Shown here piece by piece: positions 44,905 through 54,183 of a stretch of DNA of 64,000 nucleotides (the stretch's first letter is position 1; each line of letters begins with the position of its first letter). The notes below the pieces were generated by a model. That model saw only the letters and a program-made list of their open reading frames with translations. It was not told the DNA's origin and did not search any database. The DNA lies in NCBI GenBank assembly GCA_964463285.1, contig CAYXBB010000002.1, forward strand, positions 1 to 64,000, in the 5' to 3' direction. The stretch comes from JAAZLS01 sp964463285 (GTDB taxonomy: Bacteria; Bacillota; Dethiobacteria; DTU022). A program made the translations under genes and the position numbers.

Positions 44905-46089
44905 CTATCCTCGTTTCAAATCCGAGATCCGGTCCGTCCTTTCCCAGGGCAGATCCAGGTCAGGGCGGCCAAAATGCCCGTAAGCTGCCACCTGCCGGTA
45001 AATGGGACGGCGAAGATTGAGTTGCTCTATAATGGCCGCGGGGCGAAGATCAAACCTTTGTCGGATCAGTTCCTCAATATAGTTGTCCTTTTCCAACCCT
45101 GTCCCAGAAGTATCTACCGTTAAAGATACCGGTTGGGCCACCCCGATGGCGTAAGCCACCTGAAGTTGACACTTTTTAGCCAACCCGGCTGCCACAATGT
45201 TTTTAGCTACGTAGCGGGCGGCATAAGCCGCCGAGCGATCAACCTTGGTGGGATCTTTGCCCGAAAAAGCCCCTCCACCATGGGGAACATACCCACCATA
45301 GGTATCAACCATCAGCTTGCGACCGGTTAGACCGGCATCCCCCTGCGGCCCACCTATTACAAACCTCCCGGTGGGGTTAATTAAGATTCTGGTGTCCGGG
45401 GTTATCAATTCGGCGGGAACGGTTTCCAAAATAACTTGCCGGGTGATATCCTCCCGAATTGTTTCCAAATCAGTTTCGTTGGAATGTTGAGCCGAAACCA
45501 CTACCGTCTCCACGCTAACCGGTCGCCCCTGTTCATAAAGCACGGTGATCTGGGTTTTGCCATCGGGGCGCAGATAATCCAGGATTTCCTGTTTGCGCAC
45601 TTCGGCTAGACGCCTGGCCAGCCGGTGAGCTAAAGAGATCGGCAATGGCATCAATTCCGGGGTTTCGGTACAGGCAAACCCCATCATCATCCCCTGATCG
45701 CCCGCTCCCAACAAATTATAATGATTCTTTTCATCACCGGTTTTAGCCTCCCGGGAATGATTTACCCCCAGGGCAATATCCGGCGACTGCTCGTCTATAG
45801 AACAAAGAACTGCACAGGTATCCCCATCGAACCCAAATTTGGCCCGGGTATAGCCGATCCGCTTTACTGTTTTCCGGACCAGATGGGGGATGTCTACATA
45901 GCAGTCAGTTGAAATTTCACCACAAACAAATACCATGCCGGTTGTGACCATGGTCTCCGTAGCCACCCGGGCTACCGGATCCTGGCCGATAATCTCATCC
46001 AGAATTGAATCGGAAATCTGATCCGCCAGCTTATCCGGATGGCCTTCTGTAACTGATTCCGATGTGAACAGGTGCCGCCGTGATGTCAA
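44905..46089 (-). CDS. metK: S-adenosylmethionine synthetase
   Basis: The 394-residue enzyme makes S-adenosylmethionine from methionine and ATP. Motifs seen are FTSESVTEGHPDKLADQISD (ATP/methionine site), GAGDQGMMMGFA (signature 1), GGGAFSGKDPTKVDRSAAY (signature 2) and the flexible-loop region HSREAKTGDEKNHY. The TTG start at 46089 follows AAAGGAGG at nine bases. An S-box riboswitch with a terminator precedes it, so it is repressed when SAM is plentiful. recD2 follows after 15 bases and may share this control. Confidence 0.98.
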   Translation of the reverse strand: MTSRRHLFTSESVTEGHPDKLADQISDSILDEIIGQDPVARVATETMVTTGMVFVCGEISTDCYVDIPHLVRKTVKRIGYTRAKFGFDGDTCAVLCSIDEQSPDIALGVNHSREAKTGDEKNHYNLLGAGDQGMMMGFACTETPELMPLPISLAHRLARRLAEVRKQEILDYLRPDGKTQITVLYEQGRPVSVETVVVSAQHSNETDLETIREDITRQVILETVPAELITPDTRILINPTGRFVIGGPQGDAGLTGRKLMVDTYGGYVPHGGGAFSGKDPTKVDRSAAYAARYVAKNIVAAGLAKKCQLQVAYAIGVAQPVSLTVDTSGTGLEKDNYIEELIRQRFDLRPAAIIEQLNLRRPIYRQVAAYGHFGRPDLDLPWERTDRISDLKRG

Positions 46090-46120
46090 TTTGTATTTCC
46101 TCCTTTGGTGTATTACGGAT

Positions 46121-46151
46121 AAAAAACAAAAAACCTCTTTAAAGATTGAGG
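46121..46151 (-). terminator. Expression-platform terminator of the metK S-box
   Basis: On the minus strand CCTC-loop-GAGG is followed by TTTTTTGTTTTTT. It lies directly downstream of the SAM-I aptamer and 32 bases before metK. The preceding GAGAGG can pair with CCTC to form an alternative antiterminator. Confidence 0.75.
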
Positions 46152-46162
46152 CCTGAAATAGA

Positions 46163-46273
46163 ACCTCTCATCTCCCGGAGCAGATCACTCTCCCCGCAGG
46201 AATTGGCACCGCAATCTAAGATCCGGTTGCCGGGATTCATCGGGCCCGTCCCTCCTCCACTCAGGATAAGAGC
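46163..46273 (-). promoter_or_regulatory. SAM-I (S-box) riboswitch
   Basis: The minus strand shows the S-box core in order: CTCTTATCCTGAG (P1/P2 start), GGAGGGACGGGCCCGATGAA, CCCGGCAACC, GGTGCCAATTCCTGC, and GATGAGAG, which closes P1 with CTCTTATC. These match the conserved GGAGGGACxGGCCC, GAxxCCCGGCAACC and GGTGCxAATTCC of SAM-I aptamers. It binds S-adenosylmethionine and terminates transcription of metK. Confidence 0.96.
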
Positions 46274-46477
46274 TAAATTATAGAAATTATTAACATCAAA
46301 ATACACTAAAATAATCCGGGTGTCAAATAATAGTGAAGGAGGACCAGGCATTCCGTAAATGCCCTGTGATTAATTGTCGGCTTGGCGAATAAATATATCA
46401 CGGGTGATTCCTTTCTTAAATATTTCAGTTATAAATATAGGCAGGAATTGCTAAAAATCAAATTGGAGGTGTTCTAT

Positions 46478-46834
46478 GTGTCGGATTTCAACCCCCACGG
46501 ACAACCTGAGAACAACCGGGTACCGACCTTTGATCAGTCAGATATCGAGGCGAATAAAACCATGGCGGGGTTGGCCTACATTCTTTTTTTTCTACCTCTG
46601 GTAGTATCCCCCAATTCCCCGTTCGGAAGGTTTCATGCCAATCAAGGACTGCTGCTGCTCATTTTGGGTATTGCCGGAAATATTATACTTACTTTCTTGC
46701 CTTTAATTAACCTGATTCTTTGGCCGATTTTCGGATTGTTCGTTCTGGTGTTGTTTGTTATAGGATTGGTAAACGGGTTTGGCGGTAAAGCAAAAGAGCT
46801 GCCACTTATCGGTTCCATAAGGTTGATAAAATAA
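46478..46834 (+). CDS. Small membrane protein, DUF4870-like
   Basis: This is one of only two clear plus-strand genes. From the GTG at 46478, eight bases after GGAGG, it encodes 118 residues: a polar N-terminal 30 residues, then AGLAYILFFLPLVVSP and two further hydrophobic segments, with FHANQGLLLLILGIAG typical of DUF4870-type proteins. Function is unknown. It is divergent from metK; a frame back to 46382 would run into the divergent promoter region and has no ribosome site. A plus-strand terminator follows at 46962. Confidence 0.82.
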   Translation: MSDFNPHGQPENNRVPTFDQSDIEANKTMAGLAYILFFLPLVVSPNSPFGRFHANQGLLLLILGIAGNIILTFLPLINLILWPIFGLFVLVLFVIGLVNGFGGKAKELPLIGSIRLIK

Positions 46835-46961
46835 TCCGTAGGTGAAACCCGGTATGATATCACAGGAAACAGATGGAATATCAATTAGAAGACATTGAAG
46901 ACATGGGAGAAAAAAACTGGGGATAAACCGGCCGGAATAATAGAATGGTAGCCGGGAAATG

Positions 46962-47002
46962 AAAACCGGGAGAGGGTGAACAATCACCCCTCCGGTTTTT
47001 TT
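46962..47002 (+). terminator. Intrinsic terminator after the DUF4870-like gene
   Basis: On the plus strand AAAACCGG-GAGAGGGTGA pairs with TCACCCCTCCGGTTTT around ACAA, followed by a run of T. The arms are nearly perfect, with a two-base bulge. It lies about 130 bases after the stop. The rest of the gap from 46835 to 47072 holds no convincing gene. Confidence 0.85.
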
Positions 47003-47072
47003 ATACCATGTCTGCTTTACTTTTTTTATGATCAGGTTAACCAATCTTACCCAAAATACATTACCGGTGCCT

Positions 47073-47525
47073 TTAACTTTTGTTTGTCTTTTCTATTAAA
47101 GCAAATGTGAGCTCCCCGGAGGCAACCAACTCGCCGTCTACCTTGGCCACCGCTTCCCCTTTACCTACCGGGCCCCGTTTCCGTATCAGGATTACTTTTA
47201 GTTCTAGGCGATCACCGGGGATAACCATTTTTTTGAATCTGAATTTATCGATTCCTGCAAACAGGGCCAGTTTCCCGGCATTTTGCGGCTCGCTTAACAC
47301 CACCAACGCCCCCACCTGGGCCAGGGCTTCTACAATCAGCACCCCGGGCATCACCGGCTCGCCGGGAAAATGTCCCTGAAAAAAAGGCTCGTTTATGGTA
47401 ACGTTTTTATATCCGGCAGCAGTTTTACCAGGAACCAGTTCAATAATTCGATCGACCAGCAAGAAGGGATAGCGGTGGGGTAAAACCGAAAGGATTTTTT
47501 TTAGGTCAAGTTCCAAAGGTGACAT
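47073..47525 (-). CDS. fabZ: 3-hydroxyacyl-ACP dehydratase FabZ
   Basis: The 150-residue hot-dog-fold enzyme dehydrates 3-hydroxyacyl-ACP in fatty acid synthesis. Catalytic motifs are GHFPGEPVMPGVLIVEALAQ (His and Glu) preceded by LPHRYPFLLVDRI. The ATG at 47525 follows AAAGGGG at seven bases; an ATG 24 bases upstream has no site. No other fatty acid genes are next to it. Confidence 0.96.
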   Translation of the reverse strand: MSPLELDLKKILSVLPHRYPFLLVDRIIELVPGKTAAGYKNVTINEPFFQGHFPGEPVMPGVLIVEALAQVGALVVLSEPQNAGKLALFAGIDKFRFKKMVIPGDRLELKVILIRKRGPVGKGEAVAKVDGELVASGELTFALIEKTNKS

Positions 47526-47712
47526 GCCACAACCCCTTTCCAGAAACAAGATCCCGGGAACTGGAAATAAAAAGTCAAGCGTTTTTGGCCTTGTTAACTA
47601 TCCCCATCATTCAGCGGGGTAATTGTCCTCTCCTAGGATCGTAATTTGCTATATTGGCATCCGTTTATAATTATTCTATCCTGTTTCCGGCCTCTTGTTT
47701 CTTGTTTCCTGA

Positions 47713-49929
47713 TCAGCATTCGCTATAGCCGCAGGCTTCGCATTTGGCGCAGCCCTCCACCCGAATCAGGGCGCCGGTGCCGCATTCCGGGCATATTTCT
47801 CGTGAATTGCAATGGTTGTTATCTTCTGCAGAATTTGCTTTTACCAGCTGAGCCAGAGCCCGTCCGATGGCATCAGGGACGCTCATGATCCGGTTGGGAC
47901 CAAATCCCACCGAGCGATATCCACCGATTCCTTCAAGCTGAGCAGTTATCTCTTCTACACCCACACCACAGCGCAGGGCCAGCGAGATTAGCCGGGCAAT
48001 GGCCTCAGTAAAAGCCACCACATCGCTCCCGGCCTTGCCGATCTGGGCAAACAGCTCAAAAGGTTTTCCTGCGGCGGTATTGACCGTCACAAACAGATTC
48101 CCCAAAGGGGTCTTGATGCAGGTGGTATGGCCGGTCAGGGTTGCGGGGCGACTGCTTGGCCGAAGGGTTTCTTCCTCTTCAACTCCCACGTTTAAAACCT
48201 GCTTTTCCCGGGATCCGTCCCGATAGACAGTAATGCCCTTGCAACCCGTCTCCCAGGCAAGAATGTAAGCGTTTTTAACATCATCCACAGTGGCATCTCT
48301 TCTCAGATTTATAGTTTTGCTTACCGCATTGTTCGTATATTTTTGAAAAACCGCCTGATGACGGATGTGCCACTTAGGATCGATCTCCAGGGCTGTTTTG
48401 AAAAGCGCCTTTATACGAGCCGGCACCGCCGCTTCACCAATTGGGATATATCCGCAGCAGGCAATATTGTGGATCAGCTCTTCGGAATAAAAACCCTCCC
48501 GGGAAGCTATCTCCAAAAAAAGAGGATTTACCTCGGGCAGATCCATCCCTCCCAGGATATTTTTCCGTAAAAAAGCCAGACCAAAATAGGGTTCAATCCC
48601 GCTACTGGCTCCGGCTAGAATTGATATGGTTCCGGTAGGAGCAATGGTGGTGCGAGTAGCGTTACGGACCCGCTCTTCCGGCCTGCCGGTATCGTAGATG
48701 CTGCCGGCAAAATTGGGAAATACCCCCCGCTCGGCAGCCAGATCCACAGAACATATTTGAGCCTCCTGGTTAATAAAGCGCATCACCTTCCCGGCAACCT
48801 CCAGAGCTGTCTCGCTATCGTACGGAAGGCCCAGGCGGACCAGCATATCGTGCCAACCCATCACCCCCAGTCCGATTTTCCTGTTGCCCTCTTTGTGCAT
48901 CCGTGCGATCTCCTCGATCACGTAGCTGCTGCTATCGATGGCGTTGTCAAGAAAGCGAACGGCGCTCCGGGTTATTTCGCGCAGTTTCTCCCAATCCACC
49001 TCTCCCTCGTCTGTAACAAATTTGCCCAGGTTGAGGGAAGCCAGGCAGCAGGCCTCATAGGGCAACAGCGGCTGTTCTCCGCAGGGGTTCGTAGTTTCGT
49101 ATTGGCCGATGTGGGGAGTGGGGTTAAAGCGGTTCATCTGGTCAATAAATATGATCCCCGGATCGCCTTTGCCCCATGCCTTTTCGACCATCAGGTCAAA
49201 CACTTCCCCGGCATGCAGTTTCCCGATCTCTCCCGTTTCCGGATCGATGTGCGGTTCACCGGTACGCGGATTGATCAACGTATAATAGGGATCCGGATCC
49301 TCCCCGGTTGCTTTCCGCATGAACCCATCGGAAACGGTAACCGAAAGGTTGAAATTGGTAACCTCATCTTCTCTCTCCTTGCAGCAAATGAATTTTAGAA
49401 CATCGGGATGATCGTAGCGCAGTGAGCCCATGTTTGCGCCCCGTCGGGTTCCCCCCTGTTTGACCGCCTCCGTGGCCGCGTCAAAAATTTTTAAAAAAGA
49501 TAGGGGGCCGCTGGCTACCCCGTTGGTGGTGCGCACCCGGTCACCGGCGGGCCGCAACCGGTCGAAAGAAAAACCGGTGCCCCCCCCGGTCTTCTGTACC
49601 AGGGCCATATATTTCAAGGAGGTGAAAATCCCCTCCATGCTGTCTTCCACCGGTAAAACGAAACAGGCGCTAAGCTGCTGTAGATCACGGCCGGCGTTCA
49701 TCAGCGTGGGGGAATTGGGCATAAAATAAGCCTCGGCCATTGCCTGGTAAAATTCTTCTTCTGTCCTTTTTACTTCGGCCTCATCCTTGCCGTATTCCCG
49801 TTCCACCGCAGCCATGTTTGAAGCTACCCTTCTGAGCAGATCGACCGGTGTCTCCAGGAGATTCCCTTCGGGATCTTTTTTTAAATATCTTTTTTCATAA
49901 GTAATCCGAGCATTTTCTGTTAGCTCCAA
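47713..49929 (-). CDS. nrdJ: Class II (adenosylcobalamin-dependent) ribonucleotide reductase
   Basis: The 738-residue enzyme reduces ribonucleotides using adenosylcobalamin, so it works with or without oxygen. Motifs are PNSPTLMNAGR, SACFVLPVEDS (first active Cys), GGGTGFSFDRLR, the catalytic NPCGEQPLLPYEAC, and APTGTISILAGASSG. A C-terminal zinc-type CPECG...CEACGYSEC tail carries the redox cysteines. The TTG start at 49929 follows GGGGGTGG. It shows the cell has or imports cobalamin; no B12 riboswitch was found in its leader. Confidence 0.96.
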   Translation of the reverse strand: MELTENARITYEKRYLKKDPEGNLLETPVDLLRRVASNMAAVEREYGKDEAEVKRTEEEFYQAMAEAYFMPNSPTLMNAGRDLQQLSACFVLPVEDSMEGIFTSLKYMALVQKTGGGTGFSFDRLRPAGDRVRTTNGVASGPLSFLKIFDAATEAVKQGGTRRGANMGSLRYDHPDVLKFICCKEREDEVTNFNLSVTVSDGFMRKATGEDPDPYYTLINPRTGEPHIDPETGEIGKLHAGEVFDLMVEKAWGKGDPGIIFIDQMNRFNPTPHIGQYETTNPCGEQPLLPYEACCLASLNLGKFVTDEGEVDWEKLREITRSAVRFLDNAIDSSSYVIEEIARMHKEGNRKIGLGVMGWHDMLVRLGLPYDSETALEVAGKVMRFINQEAQICSVDLAAERGVFPNFAGSIYDTGRPEERVRNATRTTIAPTGTISILAGASSGIEPYFGLAFLRKNILGGMDLPEVNPLFLEIASREGFYSEELIHNIACCGYIPIGEAAVPARIKALFKTALEIDPKWHIRHQAVFQKYTNNAVSKTINLRRDATVDDVKNAYILAWETGCKGITVYRDGSREKQVLNVGVEEEETLRPSSRPATLTGHTTCIKTPLGNLFVTVNTAAGKPFELFAQIGKAGSDVVAFTEAIARLISLALRCGVGVEEITAQLEGIGGYRSVGFGPNRIMSVPDAIGRALAQLVKANSAEDNNHCNSREICPECGTGALIRVEGCAKCEACGYSEC

Positions 49930-50499
49930 CGATGGTCCACCCCCGTAAAATGCTGATAAACTAAATAAAAACCAAAGAAGGTATGTTCATAATCCTAGAC
50001 AGCCGATACGTTAATATTCTCTCTAAAGGGTTTCTTTCCTTCCTAAAATCGCCAATAAAAACACCCCTGTTCCGGTATAACCGGCCCTTGGATAATCCCC
50101 TGATGGAACCCGGAAAAACCTGAAAACTTTTAAAAAAGGCCGATTTATGTCGTATCCACGAAAGGCCCTTATTTGTCACCCTGAAGGCAAAGCCAAAAAG
50201 ATCTTAAAATTTTCCCGGTTCCTTATGCTCCTCTCGAATGAAAGTAAAAATTTTAATTTATCGATGGTAACCCTCCCTGAAACGAGCTGCTGCTTTTCAA
50301 AAAAAAACACGGTTATTTTGCCTACCGGTTTAAAAAGATCGAATTGCCTGGGTTTAAATTGCATTTTAAGCGCAGGGGCAAAGGGAAACAGTAAAAGATG
50401 TTGTAAACAGCCTGAAAAAAAAATAGGGTGGACGATTTACAGCATAGAAGCTGTTTTTCATATTCCCCCGACAGCACAAAAGAACCGTCCCTCCGTTTT
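49930..50499. other. Intergenic region without a supported gene
   Basis: This 570-base gap lies between the nrdJ start and the phosphoribosyltransferase stop. Short open frames exist on both strands (for example 50147-50503 on plus), but they lack ribosome sites and have Lys/Cys-rich, non-family translations. CCGGTTATACCGG at 50071-50083 could form a small stem. I see no NrdR box or cobalamin riboswitch. The nrdJ promoter should be in the first 150 bases. Confidence 0.4.
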
Positions 50500-51138
50500 T
50501 TAGGGGTCCCAGGCTTCTTGGAGGGCTGCCGTGACCTCGCTGTCGTCAACCTGACTGAAATCACGGTAAAATTGGCCCACCGCGGCGAAATGCGGGGGTG
50601 CTTCTAACCAATATATCTCATCAACCTCCCGGCCCAGGCATTCCAGAGTTTCCGGTGGCCCTACCGGAATGGCCAGGATCAATTTTAGCGGACGTTTTTG
50701 TCTGATTCCCTGCAGGGCGGCACGCAGGGTAAAACCGGTTGCCACTCCATCGTCAACCAGGATGATTAACCTACCCGTAATATCCGGAAGCGGTTTCTGC
50801 CCGCGGTAAAGCCGCAAGCGGCGCTTAATTTCGACCTGCTCTTCTAATGATCTCCGTTCCAGATACCCCGCAGGTAAGTGCAACCTGTCCACCAGGATCT
50901 CATTGATCAGCAAGGAGCCGTTCCCGGCAACCGCACCTATAGCCAGCTCGGGCTGTCCGGGTGCACCGATTTTTCGGGTGATAATTAGATCGAGTTCTCC
51001 CCCCAGGCTTCGCCAGAGCGGTAAAGCCACAGAGACCCCGCCGCGGGGAACCGCCAGGATCAGCGGTAAAAACCCGCGGTAAGCAGATAATTTCTTGGCA
51101 AGAAGTTCTCCGGCATGCCGGCGATTTTCAAACAGCAC
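50500..51138 (-). CDS. Phosphoribosyltransferase-family protein
   Basis: The 212-residue protein has the phosphoribosyltransferase fold: an N-terminal LAVPRGGVSVALPL, then TRKIGAPGQPELAIGAVAG, and the PRPP-binding loop LIILVDDGVATGFTL (about residues 123-137). Proteins of this group (COG1926 type) have no firmly known substrate. The GTG start at 51138 follows GGGGAGG. It lies 23 bases after cooC and is the last gene of the moxR-coxE-cooC run, so it may work with that module. Confidence 0.85.
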   Translation of the reverse strand: MLFENRRHAGELLAKKLSAYRGFLPLILAVPRGGVSVALPLWRSLGGELDLIITRKIGAPGQPELAIGAVAGNGSLLINEILVDRLHLPAGYLERRSLEEQVEIKRRLRLYRGQKPLPDITGRLIILVDDGVATGFTLRAALQGIRQKRPLKLILAIPVGPPETLECLGREVDEIYWLEAPPHFAAVGQFYRDFSQVDDSEVTAALQEAWDP

Positions 51139-51161
51139 CGCCAGTCCCTCCCCGCAAAAAT

Positions 51162-51917
51162 TTATATCGCCAACCCTTCAAATAGCTTATCGGCGGCCTT
51201 TACCGCCGCAATCCCGGCTGACAGTTCCAAAAGCGCTTTCCCGGCAATATCATAATTCACAATCGCAGGCTCGAAGGGAATTTCCCCTAACAACTCAAGA
51301 CCGGTACGGGCGATCTCCTCAGAAAGCTGCTCCACTTCCCCGGCCCGGCTGCGTGAGATCACCAGGCCCATCCGGCCTATTTCCAACCGCAGGCTACCGG
51401 CTATTTCGCGGATCCGGCCGGCAGTGCGCACGCCCCTGGCAGTGGCATCGCTGGTAATCAAGAGCAAATCGGCCTGGGGCAAGACCCGCCGGCTTATATG
51501 TTCCATTCCCGCCTCGTTATCCATGATTAAATAATCATAGTTAACACTCAACCTCTCCAGGAAACGACGCAATAGATCATTGGGGTAACAGTAACAACCA
51601 GGGCCCTGGGGATTGCCCATCACCAGCAAATCAAAATGTTTTGTCTCCACCAGAGCTTTATTGAGATTGTATTCTATAAAAATATCCTTGGTCATCCCAA
51701 CCGGAACACCACCAGGCTTTTTGGTTGTTTCCAGGATTGTGGCAATAGTTTCCTCAACAGCCAAACCAAGGGCTTCATTAAGATTTGCGTTGGCATCGGC
51801 ATCCACGACCAGCATTGTTTTGTCGGGATGCTTTTCCTGCAAATAGCGGATCAACAGGGCAGCCAGGGTGGTTTTTCCGGTGCCCCCTTTACCTGCAATA
51901 GCAATGCGTTTTGTCAT
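51162..51917 (-). CDS. cooC: CooC/AcsF-type nickel-insertion ATPase
   Basis: The 251-residue MinD-like ATPase has a deviant Walker A GKGGTGKTTLA (about residues 9-19), Walker A'-like VVDADANANL, and the diagnostic metal-binding CxC in GPGCYCYPN (about residue 105). CooC/AcsF proteins load nickel into carbon monoxide dehydrogenase or acetyl-CoA synthase. No CODH gene is in the window, so the target is not shown. Its start overlaps the coxE stop (TGATG), so it is translated together with the MoxR-CoxE pair. Confidence 0.87.
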   Translation of the reverse strand: MTKRIAIAGKGGTGKTTLAALLIRYLQEKHPDKTMLVVDADANANLNEALGLAVEETIATILETTKKPGGVPVGMTKDIFIEYNLNKALVETKHFDLLVMGNPQGPGCYCYPNDLLRRFLERLSVNYDYLIMDNEAGMEHISRRVLPQADLLLITSDATARGVRTAGRIREIAGSLRLEIGRMGLVISRSRAGEVEQLSEEIARTGLELLGEIPFEPAIVNYDIAGKALLELSAGIAAVKAADKLFEGLAI

Positions 51918-53272
51918 CAGATCACTGCCTCTCGATCAAAAAATAGGGTGGTGGCAAACAGCCGTCCCGCGACCGCCTTTTCCAGTTGGGCGATGGTATT
52001 GCAGGGCCACATTTCCACAAGTTCACTGAACGCTGCCACCGAGCGATGGCGGGACCACTGTTCCGGCGGCAGGGGGTTCAGCCAGATTATTTTCCGAACC
52101 CGCTCTTTCAGCCTTTGCAGCTCCGGCAAAGCCGTATCCAATTTAATCGTCCGGGTATCGCTGACCACGATTACTATCGTCCGGGAGGTGAGCAGCTCAC
52201 GATAATAACCGTTAAGTTCTGCCAGGGCAGCACCGATATTGGTGCCGCCTCCCCAGGATCTTCCATGTAGAATTACGCGCCCCAGGAGCTGATCCAATCC
52301 GGACTGCTGTTCAAGAGCAGGGGTGAGATATTCCAGGGTGTCCGCAAAGGAAAAAAGCTCCAGGTTGGATACCGCCGCCTGCAGGCCATAGATAAACTGC
52401 AGTACAAAACTACTGTAACGTTCCATGGAAGCAGAAAGATCGCCGATAAAAAGCAACTGTAGTTTTGAGCGCCGTTTCCGCCTATATTTTAGCAAAAAGG
52501 GTTGGCCACCGTGGCGCATGTTCATCCGAACCGTGCGGCGAAAATCGAGCGCCCCCCGGGACGCATCCCTTTGGCGGCGTTGCACCAACCGGCGAGCCAG
52601 CTGTTGAGAAAGTCGGTTGATCAACGCTTTGGCCGCCGGAAGGTCCGCCTGGCCGAGCATCTGCATGTCAGACTCACACAACCGCTTATCCTCTTTCCCA
52701 GCAGCCCCACAACTGCCGGCTCCTCCTGCGGCAAAATTACCTCTTGAAAAGATCTGATCCCTTCGGCTATGCCAGTAGCGCAACTGCCCTTTGACCACAG
52801 TCTCTAAAAGAGGTCTAAGGGGACGCATTTCTTTTTCGGCTGCCTCAGTTTCTCGCACAAAACGGCACAGGCTCCGCTGCTCTTTTTCAGGCAAAGCGGT
52901 ATAAAGCAGCATTTCTTCGTTAGAAAGACACAGCGGTTCTCCCTTGAAAGAAAGCTCATCAGCAGCGCTTTTCAATCTCATTTTTTGTTCCTCCTGCTGT
53001 TGCCGGGCCTCCCGAAATTGCCGGTTCCGGGTTTCCAATGGAACAAAATATCGCTCAAAGGCCTCTTCAAAAACCTGCAAGTCGTGATAACTTTTTACCA
53101 GGGTGGCCCGAAGGGCATCTTTGAAGGCTGTACGATCGGCAATATCGATATGTTCCAGTGCCCGCAAAGCGTCCAACAATTCCGCTGTTCCCAAGGGAAG
53201 ACCCTCAGCTCGCAGCAGTGCAGCAAAAATAGCCATGTTCTCTTCAAAAGAGCAATCCGCCGGTGCGGTCAT
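51917..53272 (-). CDS. CoxE-like VWA-domain protein
   Basis: The 451-residue protein has a helical, charged N-terminal region, a basic middle (about residues 230-275, RRTVRMNMRHGG), and a C-terminal von Willebrand A domain with an intact MIDAS: DLSAS (DxSxS) in FIGDLSASMERYS, Thr in GGGTNIG, and Asp in VIVVSDTRT. CoxE works with the MoxR ATPase CoxD in maturing the CuSMo site of CO dehydrogenases; other MoxR-VWA pairs act as chaperones for metal enzymes. Its ATG overlaps the moxR stop (ATGA). Confidence 0.9.
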   Translation of the reverse strand: MTAPADCSFEENMAIFAALLRAEGLPLGTAELLDALRALEHIDIADRTAFKDALRATLVKSYHDLQVFEEAFERYFVPLETRNRQFREARQQQEEQKMRLKSAADELSFKGEPLCLSNEEMLLYTALPEKEQRSLCRFVRETEAAEKEMRPLRPLLETVVKGQLRYWHSRRDQIFSRGNFAAGGAGSCGAAGKEDKRLCESDMQMLGQADLPAAKALINRLSQQLARRLVQRRQRDASRGALDFRRTVRMNMRHGGQPFLLKYRRKRRSKLQLLFIGDLSASMERYSSFVLQFIYGLQAAVSNLELFSFADTLEYLTPALEQQSGLDQLLGRVILHGRSWGGGTNIGAALAELNGYYRELLTSRTIVIVVSDTRTIKLDTALPELQRLKERVRKIIWLNPLPPEQWSRHRSVAAFSELVEMWPCNTIAQLEKAVAGRLFATTLFFDREAVI

Positions 53273-54183
53273 GGACAGGTATACTCTCCTTCCCCGTTTA
53301 CGGGATTTCGCAATAACCGATCTATGCCTGTTTTTCCGATTTTTCTGTGAAACAGCAACTGGTCCTGGCGATTTTTCAACAACAGGTTAAGGGTATCGGT
53401 TACCAGTACGCCATCAAGTCTCTTCTTACCCAAGGTCATCAAGGCCTGCGTCCAGTCAAGAGTTTCAGCAATCGAAGGTTTTTTCCGCAAATCTTCTTGG
53501 CAACGAAGATGGGCAATCACCCGGGCAATCTCTGTGGCCAGACGTTCCCCCACCTCCGGGATCCGGGCCTGGATGATCTGGGTTTCTCTGGCGATATCCG
53601 GGAATTCGAAATACAGGTAAAGACAACGTCGTTTCAGGCCGTCGGAAAGTTCTCGCTCGCTGTTGCTGGTTAGAACCACTACGGGGATATTTTCCGCCTT
53701 CAGCGTACCCAGTTCGGGAATTGAAACCTGGAAATCAGAGAGGATTTCGAATAAAAAGGCTTCGAATTCGGGATCGGTTTTGTCAACCTCATCAATCAAA
53801 AGAACCACCTGACGGAGGGAGCGAATGGCTTTTAACAGGGGCCTCTCAAGCAGATAGGAGAGAGAAAATAGATCCTCTTCCCCAACTTGTGCCCCCTCAA
53901 GGCCGCGCTCAATCTGGATCCGCAATAGCTGTCGCTGGTAATTCCATTCGTAAAGTGCTTTGGTCTCATCAAGACCTTCATAACATTGCAAGCGGATCAA
54001 CTCCGTCTCCAGGATCTCCGCCAGCACCTTCCCCATTTCTGTTTTTCCCACGCCCGGAGCACCCTCAATCAATAGCGGTTTCTGTAGCCTCAGGGCCAGG
54101 AAAACGGTAAGAACGGCACTTTGATCAATGATATATCCGCTGGCAGCAAAGCGCTGCTGCAACTCAGCCAGGTTTACCTGCAC
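53269..54183 (-). CDS. MoxR-family AAA+ ATPase (CoxD-like)
   Basis: The 304-residue AAA+ protein has Walker A IEGAPGVGKTEMGK (about residues 40-53), Walker B VVLLIDEVDKTDPEF, sensor 1 VVLTSNSERELSD, and the arginine-finger region LKRRCLYLYFEFP. MoxR proteins remodel or insert cofactors together with a VWA partner, here the overlapping coxE gene. I chose the GTG at 54183, six bases after AAGGGAGG, over an ATG at 54207 that lies before the site. It is the first gene of the moxR-coxE-cooC-phosphoribosyltransferase operon. Confidence 0.9.
   Translation of the reverse strand: MQVNLAELQQRFAASGYIIDQSAVLTVFLALRLQKPLLIEGAPGVGKTEMGKVLAEILETELIRLQCYEGLDETKALYEWNYQRQLLRIQIERGLEGAQVGEEDLFSLSYLLERPLLKAIRSLRQVVLLIDEVDKTDPEFEAFLFEILSDFQVSIPELGTLKAENIPVVVLTSNSERELSDGLKRRCLYLYFEFPDIARETQIIQARIPEVGERLATEIARVIAHLRCQEDLRKKPSIAETLDWTQALMTLGKKRLDGVLVTDTLNLLLKNRQDQLLFHRKIGKTGIDRLLRNPVNGEGEYTCP

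Noticed and set aside
46873..46926. 17-codon plus-strand frame after the DUF4870-like gene
   Set aside because: Very short and charged with a poor ribosome site; it probably arises by chance before the terminator.
49930..50160. NrdR box or B12 riboswitch before nrdJ
   Set aside because: No match to the ACAC-type NrdR palindrome or to conserved cobalamin-aptamer strings was found on reading the minus strand.
50147..50503. Plus-strand frame of 118 codons
   Set aside because: No ribosome site, odd Lys/Cys/Ser-rich composition, no recognisable motif, and it ends inside the stop region of the phosphoribosyltransferase gene.
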